Below, piece after piece: positions 44,721 to 54,900 of a stretch of DNA of 55,153 nt; the first letter of the stretch is position 1, and each line of letters begins with the position of its first letter. The notes below the pieces were generated by a model. It saw nothing but the letters and a program-made list of their open reading frames with translations. It did no database searches and was not told the origin of the DNA. The stretch comes from JANMDU01 sp031388245 (GTDB lineage Bacteria; Pseudomonadota; Gammaproteobacteria; Burkholderiales; Burkholderiaceae_C). A program made the position numbers and the translations under genes. The DNA lies in NCBI GenBank assembly GCA_031388245.1, contig JANNED010000340.1, positions 1 to 55,153 of the forward strand, read 5' to 3'.

Positions 44721-45989
44721 ATGCGTATTTCTTATTCCGCTCGTGCTGCGCTCGTCGCTGCGGCTTTGGCCTCACCTGTGCTGGTGCAGGCTGGTGAGAT
44801 TCGGGTCATGTGCTACCAAGATGGCATTGAGTGCGATGTGACCGCCGATCTGATCAAGCGCTTTGAAGCACAAACTCCCGGCACCAAGGTGATCCTCGAT
44901 GTCGTGCCCTACAAAACCATCGTGGAGCAATTGCCTGTGCAATTGGCCGCTGGCCAGGGCCCAGATATTGCCCGCGTGACGGATTTGGGCGGCTTGTCCA
45001 AATACTACTTGGACATCTCGGCCCATGTAAAAGACCGCGCTTACTGGAGCAAAAGCTTCGCCGGCACCGATGCTTGGCTGCGCCCCGCGCCAACAGACCG
45101 CGGCATCTACGGCTTCATGACGCAGCTGACCATGACCGGCCCGTATGTGAACAAAACTTTGTTTGAACAGGCCAAGATTCCTCTGCCCGGCCCCAAAGCC
45201 ACATGGGAAGAGTGGGTCGATGCCACGCGCAAAGTCGCAGCGGCCACCAAAACCAAGGCTGCTATGGCTTGGGATCGCTCCGGCCACCGCTTCGCAGGCC
45301 CAGCGATCAGCTATGGCGCAAAGATTTTTGACGCGCAAGGCAACCCTGTGATTGATGATGGCTACAAAATGGCCGTCAATAAATTCGTTGCTTGGCACAA
45401 AGATGGCGCGATGCTCAAAGAAGTGTGGGCTGGCTCAGGTGGTTCGACCTATGCAGATTCGATCGGCGAGTTCATCAATGGCAATGCTGTGATGGTGCTC
45501 TCAGGCAGCTGGCAAATCAACCGCCTGCAAAAAGACATTGCCAACAAATTCGATTGGACAGCCGTGCCCAACCCCTGTGGCCCTGCTGCATGCTCGGGCA
45601 TTCCTGGCGGTTCGGCTTGGGTGGCTTTGAAAACCAGCAAATCGCCCAGCGAAGTTGGCGCTTTCCTCGACTTCATGGCGTCTGAAGCCGCTTACTCAGA
45701 GTTCACCGGAAGAACCAACAACATCCCCGCCCACACAGGCTTGGCTGGCAAGATTCGCTACCCTTCAGCCCAACCCGCCGTGGGTGCAGCATTGGGTGTG
45801 TTCAGTGCTGGCGTGGGCAATTTGGCACCTGCTGCCTTCCAATTCCAAGGCTATAAATTCAACCGCGCCATCATGCTGCCCACCGTGGCGCGGGTGACGC
45901 AAGCGATTGTGGGCGAGATGGGCACAGAGGAAGCCTTGGTGAAAATCAATGCCGATATGCAAGACGCGATCAAGCAGGCTCAGAAATAA
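44721..45989 (+). CDS. Sugar ABC transporter substrate-binding protein
   Basis: The 422-residue protein has a signal peptide (cleavage after VQA, residue 24). Family 1 solute-binding features: RFEAQTPGTKVILDVVPY, QLAAGQGPDIARV, GNAVMVLSGSW and IPGGSAWVALKTSKSP. Context with a GH31 enzyme suggests an alpha-glucoside ligand (AglE-like). AGGAGAC precedes the ATG. Confidence 0.93.
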   Translation: MRISYSARAALVAAALASPVLVQAGEIRVMCYQDGIECDVTADLIKRFEAQTPGTKVILDVVPYKTIVEQLPVQLAAGQGPDIARVTDLGGLSKYYLDISAHVKDRAYWSKSFAGTDAWLRPAPTDRGIYGFMTQLTMTGPYVNKTLFEQAKIPLPGPKATWEEWVDATRKVAAATKTKAAMAWDRSGHRFAGPAISYGAKIFDAQGNPVIDDGYKMAVNKFVAWHKDGAMLKEVWAGSGGSTYADSIGEFINGNAVMVLSGSWQINRLQKDIANKFDWTAVPNPCGPAACSGIPGGSAWVALKTSKSPSEVGAFLDFMASEAAYSEFTGRTNNIPAHTGLAGKIRYPSAQPAVGAALGVFSAGVGNLAPAAFQFQGYKFNRAIMLPTVARVTQAIVGEMGTEEALVKINADMQDAIKQAQK

Positions 45990-46012
45990 GTCTTTTGATC
46001 GGAATAGGCCAG

Positions 46013-46060
46013 TAGCCGGCATAGAATATGCGTAGCATGCTATATAAACTATAGCATGCT
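46013..46060 (-). repeat. Dispersed hairpin repeat, copy J
   Basis: Perfect 10-bp arms AGCATGCTAT and ATAGCATGCT (46034-46060) with a 7-nt loop; on the minus strand TTCTATGCCGGCTA follows. It lies between the binding-protein and first permease genes, a common place for structures that let the binding protein be expressed more strongly. Confidence 0.75.
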
Positions 46061-46114
46061 GCGAATTTTTTGCGGCACATATCGACTGCTTATTCACCGC
46101 CAGCCATCGCTGCC

Positions 46115-47092
46115 ATGCACTTTTTCGCTCCATTTTTTAATCTGCTCGAATGGCCGTTTCGCTTAGCACAGCGTTGGCTGGGTGTGCAGAAGTTGGGTTG
46201 GCTGTTTGTAGCGCCCAACCTGATCGTCTTTGGTTGCTTCACTTTTTTGCCGATTCTGATTAACTTCATTTATGCCGCAACGGGTGGCGTGAAGCTGATG
46301 CCGTTGGATCGCCCGTTTACCGGTGCAGAAAATTTCCAAATACTGCTGGAGTGCCGCAGCTATTTGGATTTATCCACCTGCCGCAAAGATGTGTTTTGGC
46401 GCGCCGTGATCAACACCCTCAAGTTCAGTTTGATTCAAGTGGTGCTGATGGTGTTGTTTTCCCTCATCACAGCCTTGGTGCTGAATCGCAAAATCATTGG
46501 GCGTGGTTTTTGGCGTGGCGTGTTTTTCTATCCGGTGCTGCTCTCCCCGGTGGTGGTGGCGCTGATTTGGAAATGGCTCTTGCAAAGCCAAGGCGCTTTC
46601 AATGCCGGCTTGGTGGCAGCAGGTGCGCAGCCTGTGGAATGGCTCACCGATGCAAGCTGGGCATTTTTCTGGACGATCTTTGTCTCCATCTGGGCGCACA
46701 TGGGGTTTTACACGCTGATCTTGCTGGCCGGCTTGCAAGCGATTCCCAAAGATTTGTACGAAGCTGCCGAGATGGACCGCGCCAGCCCGTGGCGCACCCT
46801 GCGGCGCATCACCTTGCCACTGCTCATGCCCAATTTGATTGTGGTGCTGGTACTCGCTGCCATTCGCGCAGTGCAGGTGTTTGATGAAGTGTTTGTGCTC
46901 ACAGGCGGCGGGCCAGGATCGGCCACCACTTTCATTGTGCAATTCATTTATCAAACCGGCTTTGCCGAGCAAATTCATTTATACGGCTTGGCCGCTGCTG
47001 CATCACTCACCTTGGCCATTTTCCTTGTGCTGCTCACGCTGGCACAGCTGCGGCTCACGCGCGCCAGTGAGCAAGGCAAACGGGCAAAGTAA
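46115..47092 (+). CDS. Sugar ABC transporter permease (MalF-type)
   Basis: The 325-residue protein starts at the ATG at 46115 (an in-frame TTG at 46070 is less likely). It has six or more helices. The EAA loop that contacts the ATPase is YEAAEMDRASPWRTLRRITLPLL. VLTGGGPGSATTFIVQFIY is the typical end segment of MalF/AglF-type permeases. Confidence 0.94.
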   Translation: MHFFAPFFNLLEWPFRLAQRWLGVQKLGWLFVAPNLIVFGCFTFLPILINFIYAATGGVKLMPLDRPFTGAENFQILLECRSYLDLSTCRKDVFWRAVINTLKFSLIQVVLMVLFSLITALVLNRKIIGRGFWRGVFFYPVLLSPVVVALIWKWLLQSQGAFNAGLVAAGAQPVEWLTDASWAFFWTIFVSIWAHMGFYTLILLAGLQAIPKDLYEAAEMDRASPWRTLRRITLPLLMPNLIVVLVLAAIRAVQVFDEVFVLTGGGPGSATTFIVQFIYQTGFAEQIHLYGLAAAASLTLAIFLVLLTLAQLRLTRASEQGKRAK

Positions 47093-47104
47093 GGAGCACG
47101 CTGT

Positions 47105-48148
47105 ATGTGGCAATTTCTCTCCCGCACCCGTGGCCGCCAAGGCTTGCATTGGACGGATGTGCTCACCTACGCCTACTTGGCCTTGGGTTTATTCACCATG
47201 TTTGCACCTGTGCTGTGGTTGGTGATGTCATCTTTCAAAACCGAATCGGCCATCACACAATTTCCGCCCAGCTTTTGGCCTTACTCGCAGAAAACGACTT
47301 TGGTCCAAGGGCATGCTGAGCCATTGCCGCTTTATTCCGTCAAGTTAGACAATGGCCAGGTGCGCGAGTTGGCGCAAGTCAGCCGCATCGGCATTGTGGC
47401 CAACATGGTTGATCCTGCCGCACCGGCTGAGCCGATCAAGGTCAATATCAACCAGCGTACACCGGTTGAAGAGGTGAAATTTGCTTGGAGCAATTATGGC
47501 GATCTGTTTGGCAAGTTCACCTTTGGCAAGTATTTGTGGAACAGCGTGTTCATCACCGTCGTGGCCACTTTGCTCACCTTGCTGGTCAACTCCATGGCTG
47601 CATTTGCGCTGTCTAAATACAATTTTCGCGGTCAGAAAGCGGTGTTTTTACTCATCATCGCAACCTTGATGATCCCGCCCACCATCATTCTTGTACCGGT
47701 GTTTTTGGTGATCAACTCAGTGGGGCTGCTCAACAGTTTATGGGGGGTGATCTTGCCCGCCATTGCCACACCCACCGGCGTTTTTTTGCTGCGCCAATAC
47801 ATGCTCACGATTCCCGATGAATTGCTCGAAGCTGCGCGCATGGACCACGCCAGCGAGTGGCGCATTTACTGGCGCATCATCCTGCCTTTGTCAGCGCCTG
47901 CGCTGGCCGTGCTGGCTATTTTCTCCGTGATGTGGCGCTGGAATGATTTTCTGCTGCCACTGATCGTGTTGTCGAAAAACGAATTCTTCACCTTGCAATT
48001 GGCGCTCAACTCTTTCCAAGGTGAGCTCAACACCCAATGGCATTATTTGCTGGCCATGACGGTGATCACCTTGCTTCCCGTCACCTTGGTTTTTGCCTTC
48101 TTGCAGCGCTACATCACCACCGGCATTGCCAGTGCAGGCGTGAAATAA
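47105..48148 (+). CDS. Sugar ABC transporter permease (MalG-type, AglG-like)
   Basis: The 347-residue protein has the EAA loop LEAARMDHASEWRIYWRIILPL. Between helices 1 and 2 it carries an extra periplasmic domain of about 100 residues (about 60-135, SVKLDNGQVRELAQVSRIG), as in AglG of alpha-glucoside systems. It follows the first permease by 12 bp. Confidence 0.94.
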   Translation: MWQFLSRTRGRQGLHWTDVLTYAYLALGLFTMFAPVLWLVMSSFKTESAITQFPPSFWPYSQKTTLVQGHAEPLPLYSVKLDNGQVRELAQVSRIGIVANMVDPAAPAEPIKVNINQRTPVEEVKFAWSNYGDLFGKFTFGKYLWNSVFITVVATLLTLLVNSMAAFALSKYNFRGQKAVFLLIIATLMIPPTIILVPVFLVINSVGLLNSLWGVILPAIATPTGVFLLRQYMLTIPDELLEAARMDHASEWRIYWRIILPLSAPALAVLAIFSVMWRWNDFLLPLIVLSKNEFFTLQLALNSFQGELNTQWHYLLAMTVITLLPVTLVFAFLQRYITTGIASAGVK

Positions 48149-48167
48149 ATCTACTGGGGCAAATCTT

Positions 48168-49205
48168 ATGTCCACACTTGAACTCAAAAAAATCGACAAA
48201 CAATTTGGCAGCACGCAAGTTATCTCGGGCGTTGATTTGGCTGTGGCTCACGGTGAGTTTGTTGTCTTTGTGGGGCCTTCGGGCTGCGGCAAATCCACCC
48301 TGCTGCGCATGATTGCGGGCTTGGATCATCCCAGCAGCGGGCAGATTGAAATTGATGGCGAGCGCGTGAACGACATTGGCGCAGCAGACCGGGGCTGCGC
48401 CATGGTGTTTCAGTCGTATGCGCTGTATCCCCACATGAGCGTGTATGCCAACATGGCCTTCGGTTTGGAAAACATCAAAACACCGCAGGCCGAGATTCAA
48501 AGCAAAGTGCGCGATGCTGCCGCCCTGCTCAAGCTCGATGCACTGCTGGAGCGCCGCCCGACTCAGCTGTCTGGCGGGCAGCGCCAGCGAGTGGCGATTG
48601 GTCGTGCGATTGTGCGCAATCCGAAGATTTTTTTGTTTGATGAGCCACTGTCTAATTTGGATGCCGAGCTGCGCGTGAGCATGCGCGCGGAGCTGAGCGA
48701 GCTGCACCAGCGCTTAGGCGCAACCATGATTTACGTGACGCACGATCAGGTCGAAGCCATGACCATGGCTGATCGCATTGTGGTGCTGCGCGCAGGCAAA
48801 ATTGAGCAAATTGGCTCACCAAAAACCTTGTATGAGCAGCCAGACAATGCATTTGTGGCAGGTTTCATTGGCAGCCCGCGCATGAACTTTTTGCCTGTTG
48901 CGCTGGCTCAGCAAATTCCCGCGCTGCAAGCTGCCATTCCTGCGCAAACGCATCAAGCCGGTATTCGCCCTGAGCATTGGCTGCTGTGTGAGCCCGGCCA
49001 AGGCTTGGCTTTGAAGGTGGCGCGCTCAGAATATTTGGGTGCGAATTGCCTCGTTAAAGCGCATGCAACAGACAGCACCGAGATTGATATGTTGATCGTG
49101 GGCGGCGCGGCCTTGCCCGCTGGCGCGGCGCTGCACGTCTCGGCCAGTGCAGCGCATCTGCATGCGTTTGATGCCGATGGCCGCAGCCTCTTGACTGGAC
49201 ACTGA
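48168..49205 (+). CDS. Sugar ABC transporter ATP-binding protein (UgpC/MsmK/AglK-like)
   Basis: The 345-residue protein has Walker A GPSGCGKST, signature LSGGQRQRVAIGRA, Walker B FLFDEPLSNLDA and the switch His in YVTHDQVEAMTMADR. A C-terminal OB/TOBE-type domain (about 235-345) is typical for sugar importers and may bind regulators. Confidence 0.96.
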   Translation: MSTLELKKIDKQFGSTQVISGVDLAVAHGEFVVFVGPSGCGKSTLLRMIAGLDHPSSGQIEIDGERVNDIGAADRGCAMVFQSYALYPHMSVYANMAFGLENIKTPQAEIQSKVRDAAALLKLDALLERRPTQLSGGQRQRVAIGRAIVRNPKIFLFDEPLSNLDAELRVSMRAELSELHQRLGATMIYVTHDQVEAMTMADRIVVLRAGKIEQIGSPKTLYEQPDNAFVAGFIGSPRMNFLPVALAQQIPALQAAIPAQTHQAGIRPEHWLLCEPGQGLALKVARSEYLGANCLVKAHATDSTEIDMLIVGGAALPAGAALHVSASAAHLHAFDADGRSLLTGH

Positions 49206-49210
49206 AGCGC

Positions 49211-51346
49211 ATGAGCCCCTTGAAAAGCACAGCATGGCAACTGAACGCTGGTGCTGCACAAAGTGACGCGCAGGCTGCATTGCAAGGCCATGGTAGCTTG
49301 CGCTTGGTTTTTCTCTCGCCCAGCATGGCACGCGTCACGTGGCAGCGCAGCACAGAATTTTTAGAGCCACGCACGTGGGCGATAGCGCCCGTTGCGGGCC
49401 AAGATGTGCCGGTGCAGGGTCGCGATCGCAGCAGCCTTGAAGGCTTTGAGCGGCCTGCGCTTGAGCAAGGCGCCGATACCCTCCAAACGCAGCAGTTGCG
49501 CGTTCAACTTTTCGCGCACGCGAACAGCGCACTGCGCTTGGAATGGTCTTGCCCGCAAACTGGCAAGCTGTGGATGAGCGAGCGCTTCACCAGCGCTTAT
49601 TTGCATGAAAAGCGCACCGGTTTGGTTCGCCACTGCGTGCAGCGTGATCCCGCTGAGCATTACTTTGGCTTGGGCGATAAAACCGGCCCGCTCAATTTGC
49701 ATGGCCGCAGGCTGCGCTGCCTGGGGCAAGATTCGATTGGCTACGATCCCAAATCGGGCGACCCGCTGTACAAGCATTGGCCTTTTTTGATCACACGCAC
49801 CACCGAAGGTTTGTGGAGTGGCATCTATTACGACACGCTGTCTGCCTGCACCTTCGATCTAGGCTGCGAGCATGACAATTACCACGGCCTGTATCGCACC
49901 ACCGAGATCGACGATGGGGATTTAGATTATTACTTCATGGTGGGGCACACGCCTGCTGAGGTGATCGCGCAGTTTGTGCAATTGATCGGCGGCACGCACT
50001 TGCCGCCGCGCTGGACGCTGGGCTATGCGCAAACTGCCATGGGCTTGGCCGATGCGCCTGATGCCCAAGCTCAGCTGACGAACTTTATTGATCAATGCGC
50101 CAGCCAGCGCATGCCCATCTCGGCGTTTCATTACGGCTCGGGGTATTCGAGCCGAGGCAAGCAACGCTATGTGTTCACTTGGAATCACAGCAAATTCCCT
50201 GATCCGCAAGCCATCAATGCCAAGTTTCACCAAGCAGGCATGCGTTTGGTGGCCAATCTCAAGCCGTGTTTGCTCGATGATCACCCGGCTTACGCAGAGT
50301 TGGCGCAGCAGCATGCGTTTGTCTCGCACAGCAGCGATGAGAAACCCGTGGTCGAGCCGTATTGGGATGGCCAAGGCGCACACCTTGATTTCACGCGCCC
50401 GCAGGCGGTGGCTTGGTGGCAAGGCCAACTCAAAGCGCACATCCTTGATCAAGGCATTGAAGTCGGTTGGAACGACAACAACGAATACGCCATTGCTGCC
50501 GAAGACGCGTACACCGAAGCTTGGGGCTTAAAGCTGCCGATTCACCGCAGTCGCCCCTTGCATGCATTGCTGATGACGCGCGCCACCTTTGAAGCGCAAC
50601 AACAAGCGGGCGACAAAAGCAGCGCATTCACCGTCACGCGCGCTGGCCCGCCGGGGATTCAGCGCTATGCGCAAACTTGGTCGGGCGACAACACCACCAG
50701 TTGGGAAACACTCAAATGGAACATCCGCACCGGCCTGCAAATGAGCCTCTCAGGCATGTTCAACATCGGCCACGATGTGGGCGGCTTTTATGGCCCGGTG
50801 CCAGAGCCCGAGTTGTTTTTGCGTTGGGTGCAGGCCTGTAGCCTGAACCCGCGCATGGTGATGAATTCATGGAAAGCAGGCAATGTGAGCAATGTGCCGT
50901 GGATGCACGAGAGCGTGACCGATGCCGTGCGCGAAGCGATTGCACTGCGCTACCGGCTGCTGCCCTACATGTGGCGCTGCTTTGAAGCGGCAAGCAGCAC
51001 GCACATGCCCATCATTGCGCCAACCTTCTATCATTTCCCAAACGATCTGCAATGCTTGGCTGATTGCGACGACTTCATGCTCGGCACAGAATTGCTCGCA
51101 GCACCTGTGGTGAATGCAGGCGATACCTCGCGGCGTGTTTATCTGCCCCAGCGAACAGACGGGGCTGGCTGGGTTGATTTCTACAGTGGCAACAAGCTTG
51201 CCGGTGGCTCATGGCATGAGCTACATGCCCCGCTCCATCGCCTGCCTTTGGTGGCGCGTGAAGGCGCGCGCATCGAAGTGGCTGATGCGCCAATGGGCCA
51301 AGTGCCCACGCACCAAGATCCCGTCACACACACTTTGCAATTTTGA
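49211..51346 (+). CDS. Glycoside hydrolase family 31 alpha-glucosidase
   Basis: The 711-residue protein is a GH31 enzyme. The nucleophile is Asp422 in VGWNDNNEY, and the acid/base is Asp493 in WSGDNTTSW. LPPRWTLGYAQTAMG and the end segment GHDVGGFYG are family-typical. There is no signal peptide, so it acts in the cytosol on imported sugars. It follows the ATPase gene by 5 bp and completes the transport-hydrolysis operon. The 3' end overlaps the rhombosortase gene by 23 bp. Confidence 0.95.
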   Translation: MSPLKSTAWQLNAGAAQSDAQAALQGHGSLRLVFLSPSMARVTWQRSTEFLEPRTWAIAPVAGQDVPVQGRDRSSLEGFERPALEQGADTLQTQQLRVQLFAHANSALRLEWSCPQTGKLWMSERFTSAYLHEKRTGLVRHCVQRDPAEHYFGLGDKTGPLNLHGRRLRCLGQDSIGYDPKSGDPLYKHWPFLITRTTEGLWSGIYYDTLSACTFDLGCEHDNYHGLYRTTEIDDGDLDYYFMVGHTPAEVIAQFVQLIGGTHLPPRWTLGYAQTAMGLADAPDAQAQLTNFIDQCASQRMPISAFHYGSGYSSRGKQRYVFTWNHSKFPDPQAINAKFHQAGMRLVANLKPCLLDDHPAYAELAQQHAFVSHSSDEKPVVEPYWDGQGAHLDFTRPQAVAWWQGQLKAHILDQGIEVGWNDNNEYAIAAEDAYTEAWGLKLPIHRSRPLHALLMTRATFEAQQQAGDKSSAFTVTRAGPPGIQRYAQTWSGDNTTSWETLKWNIRTGLQMSLSGMFNIGHDVGGFYGPVPEPELFLRWVQACSLNPRMVMNSWKAGNVSNVPWMHESVTDAVREAIALRYRLLPYMWRCFEAASSTHMPIIAPTFYHFPNDLQCLADCDDFMLGTELLAAPVVNAGDTSRRVYLPQRTDGAGWVDFYSGNKLAGGSWHELHAPLHRLPLVAREGARIEVADAPMGQVPTHQDPVTHTLQF

Positions 51347-51935
51347 TCATGCGCGCAATCTGCGCCACCATGAGCAGCGCAAGCACGCCTGCCAAAAAGC
51401 CGCTCACATGCGCGGCCTGCACCACGGTAAAGCCCCAGCTGGCATCAAAGCGCAGCGGCTCTGCCCAGCCGGCTTCCCAGATCAGCTTGGCCAACAGCAT
51501 CAAAGCCAGCAAAAAACTGATCATTTGAAAACGCCGATATGCTATTAATTCAATAGCGTTCCGAGCAATAATGATGCCGGCTATTGCATGATTTAAGCCT
51601 GAAAACCCAGCATAACGCTGCACGGGTGGCCACAGCAACAAGGCCAGATGCACGAGCGGCCACGCCATCAGCAGCGCCAGCGCCTCACGCGCACCAGCGC
51701 CCGCTTGTGCGCCGATGATGCACAAGCACAGCAAGGCGAGCAGGTTCACAGCGAGATGCGCAGCATTCAGATGCGTGAGCGCTGCGCTCCACAGCGTCCA
51801 CGGGGCTTGCTGCCATGTGCTGGCTTGCCAGCGCAAGGCCAGTTGGGCATCCACGGGCGAGAACCACACGATCATGCAAGCCGCAGCCAGCGCACTGCAC
51901 AGCAGCCACCATGCATTCTGGCTGCTCAGCTTCAT
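51324..51935 (-). CDS. Rhombosortase-like rhomboid-family protein
   Basis: The 203-residue protein starts at the ATG at 51935, overlapping the RND stop as ATGA. It has about six helices. HLNAAHLAVNLLAL and GFSGLNHAIAG (catalytic Ser in the GxSG motif, His in the next turns) match the rhombosortase (RrtA) group, which processes GlyGly-CTERM proteins. Directly after that motif, codons 116-131 are made by a dispersed repeat. No GlyGly-CTERM substrate was noticed in the window. Confidence 0.82.
   Translation of the reverse strand: MKLSSQNAWWLLCSALAAACMIVWFSPVDAQLALRWQASTWQQAPWTLWSAALTHLNAAHLAVNLLALLCLCIIGAQAGAGAREALALLMAWPLVHLALLLWPPVQRYAGFSGLNHAIAGIIIARNAIELIAYRRFQMISFLLALMLLAKLIWEAGWAEPLRFDASWGFTVVQAAHVSGFLAGVLALLMVAQIARMIKIAKCV
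51541..51586 (+). repeat. Dispersed hairpin repeat, copy K (inside the rhombosortase gene)
   Basis: GCTAT-N7-ATAGC (51541-51557), then AATGATGCCGGCTATTG. It is read in frame on the other strand as AIAGIIIARNAIELIAY, forming part of a membrane helix. Confidence 0.75.
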
Positions 51936-54900
51936 GCTTGCTTGGGCAAATGTCCCACAGATTTTTTGCCCAGCTTTGATTTGATTTTGCGCCACCAGCC
52001 GCCCGCCATGCCCTCTTTGAAATCATCGACCAAGGTGTAAACCGCGGGTATCACCAAGAGGGAGAGCAAGGTGCTGGTGATCAGCCCGCCAATCACGGCC
52101 ACGCCCATCGGCGAGCGGAAGCTGCCATCGGCTGCGCCCCAGCTCATGGCAATCGGCGTCATGCCCGCGCCCATGGCAATCGTGGTCATCACGATGGGGC
52201 GCACCCGCTTGTGGCAAGCATCGAGCAGCGCCTCGGTGCGGCTGAGCGGCGCTTGCGCAGGCTGGGTATCCGTGGCCGGCTTGCCGCGCCGCGCTTCAAT
52301 CGCATACTCGACCAATAGAATAGAGTTCTTAGTGGCCACACCCATCAGCATAATCAGGCCAATCAACGAGGGCATGGAGAAGCTTTTGTCTGCAACGAGC
52401 AGCGCAACGAAAGCGCCACCGAGCGACAAAGGCAGGGCCACCAAAATCGTCATCGGGTGCAGAAAATCTTTGAAGAGCAGCACCAGCACGATGTAAATAC
52501 AGAGCACCGCTGTGAGCATGGCCAAGCCAAAGCTGGCAAACAATTCGCCCATCACCTCGGCATCGCCAATCACCACTTGCTTCACGCCCGCAGGCAGGTT
52601 TTGAATCGCGGGCAGCTTGCTCACAGCCGCCGTCACATCGCCCAGCGGCAAGCCCGACAGCTCCACTTCAAACTGCACATTGCGCGCGCGATTAAAGCGA
52701 TCAATCACCGCCGGGCCGCCGGCCAATTCAATCGTGGCCACTTGGCTCAGCATCACAGGGCCTCGGCTGCCTGGCACCATGAGGCGCTCAAGAGAGCCGA
52801 TGTCATCACGCGCATCGTCTGACAAGCGCACGACGATGGGAATTTGGCGCTGCGCCAAATTGAGCTTGGGCAGTGAAGAATCGTAGTCACCTACCGTCGC
52901 GATGCGCAAGGTCTCGCCAATGGCAGCACTGGTGACACCCAGATCTGCCATGCGTGCGAAATCAGGCCGCACGGTGAGCTCTGGGCGCACCAGCGATGCG
53001 CTGGAGGCCACAGAGCCTAAGCCGGGAATGGTGCGCAAATCTTTTTCTACAGCCGCCGCAGCTGCGGCCAGTGCATTCGGATCATCGCCCGTCAACGCCA
53101 AAATATATTTCTCGCCTGAGCCACCCAAGCCCACCTTGCTGCGCACGCCGGGCAATGCCTCTAAGGCTTTGCGAATGTTGTTTTCGATGCCCTGCTTGCG
53201 TGGGCGTGTGCCGCGCTCAGCCAAGATGATGGTGAGCGTGGCTTTGCGGGCTTCGGCTGCGCCGCCGGGCGCAAACGGATCCGTGCCTGCCGAGCCACCG
53301 CCGATCGTGGTGTAGACGGATTTGACATGCTCTACCTTGCTGATCAACACACGTGCAGCCTCGGCGGCCACCTGTGTTTCTGTCAACTTCGTGCCGGGGG
53401 GAAGCTCCAAATTCACTTGCGTTTGTGAGTTGTCATCAGGCGGAATGAAGCCCGTGGGCAGCAAGGGAATCAAAAACAAAGAGCCGATAAAGAAAGCAAA
53501 AGCAGCAATCAGCGTGACCCAGCGGTATCTCAAGCACCAGCGGCTGGTGCGCATATACCATTGCATCAATGCGCCATCTTTCACCACATGGCCAGCTGGA
53601 ATGGGTTTAAGCAAATAAGCGGCCATCATTGGCGTGAGCATGCGTGCCACCACGAGCGATGCGAACACCGCCAAAGCCGCCGTCCAGCCAAATTGTTTGA
53701 AGAATTTGCCCACGATGCCGCTCATGAAAGCGGTGGGTAAAAACACGGCGATCAAAGTAAACGTGATCGCAATCACCGCTACGCCAATCTCATCAGCGGC
53801 TTCCATGGCCGCTTGGAAAGGTGTCTTCCCCATGCGCAAATGGCGCACGATATTCTCCACCTCCACAATCGCATCGTCTACCAAAATACCAATCACCAGC
53901 GAGAGCGCGAGCAAGGTGACGACGTTGATCGAAAAGCCCAAATAATTCATGCCGATGAAAGCAGGAATCACCGACAAAGGTAGCGCCACCGCAGACACAA
54001 ACGTCGCACGCCAATCGCGTAAAAACAACAACACCACCAGCACCGCGAGCGCCGCGCCTTCGGCCAGCAAGGTCAGCGACGCGGCATATTCTTCTTCCAC
54101 CGGCGTGACAAAATCAAATGCTTCAGTCAGCTGCATATCGGGCCGCGAGGCTTTGATCTCTTCTAATGCCTTGCGCACGCCGCGCCCCGCATCCACCTCG
54201 CTCGCGCCTTTGCTGCGAGAGACTTCAAAGCCCACCACCGGCACGCCATTGAGCAAGGCGCTGGAGCGCGGCTCAGAAATCGTGTCTTGCACCGTCGCAA
54301 TTTGGTCTAAGCGAAGCTTTTGACCATTCGCGCCAACAGCCAATTCAATCGCTGCAATCTCAGCAGCTGATTTCACGGTGGCCAGCGTGCGCACGGGCTG
54401 CTCGCTCGTGCCCAAATTCGTGCGGCCGCCAGCCGTTTCCATTTGCACATCGCGCAATTGCCGCGAGACGGCTGCCGCGCTCACACCCAGCGATTGCATC
54501 TTGCCTGCATCAAGCGTGATGCGCACCTCGCGGTTGACCCCGCCCACGCGAGCCACCGAGCCCACGCCTGGCACAGCGAGCAGGCGGCGCGTGAGCGTGT
54601 CATCCACAAACCAACTCAGTGCCTCATCGTCCATCGATGGAATGCGGATCGTATAAGCCAACACAGCACCGCCGGAGATATTCACCTTGCTCACAATCGG
54701 ATCGCGCAGATCAGCAGGTAAATCCGCCCTCACCTGCTGCACGGCAGAGCGCGTCTCATCCAGTGCTTCTTGTGTGGATTTTTCGATGCGGAATTCAGCC
54801 GTGATCGTGACCACACCGTCTTGCACTTTGGTGTAGATATTTTTCAAGCCAGCCAAGGCGGCAATCGAGTTTTCAATCTTGCGAGCCACCTCGGTTTCAA

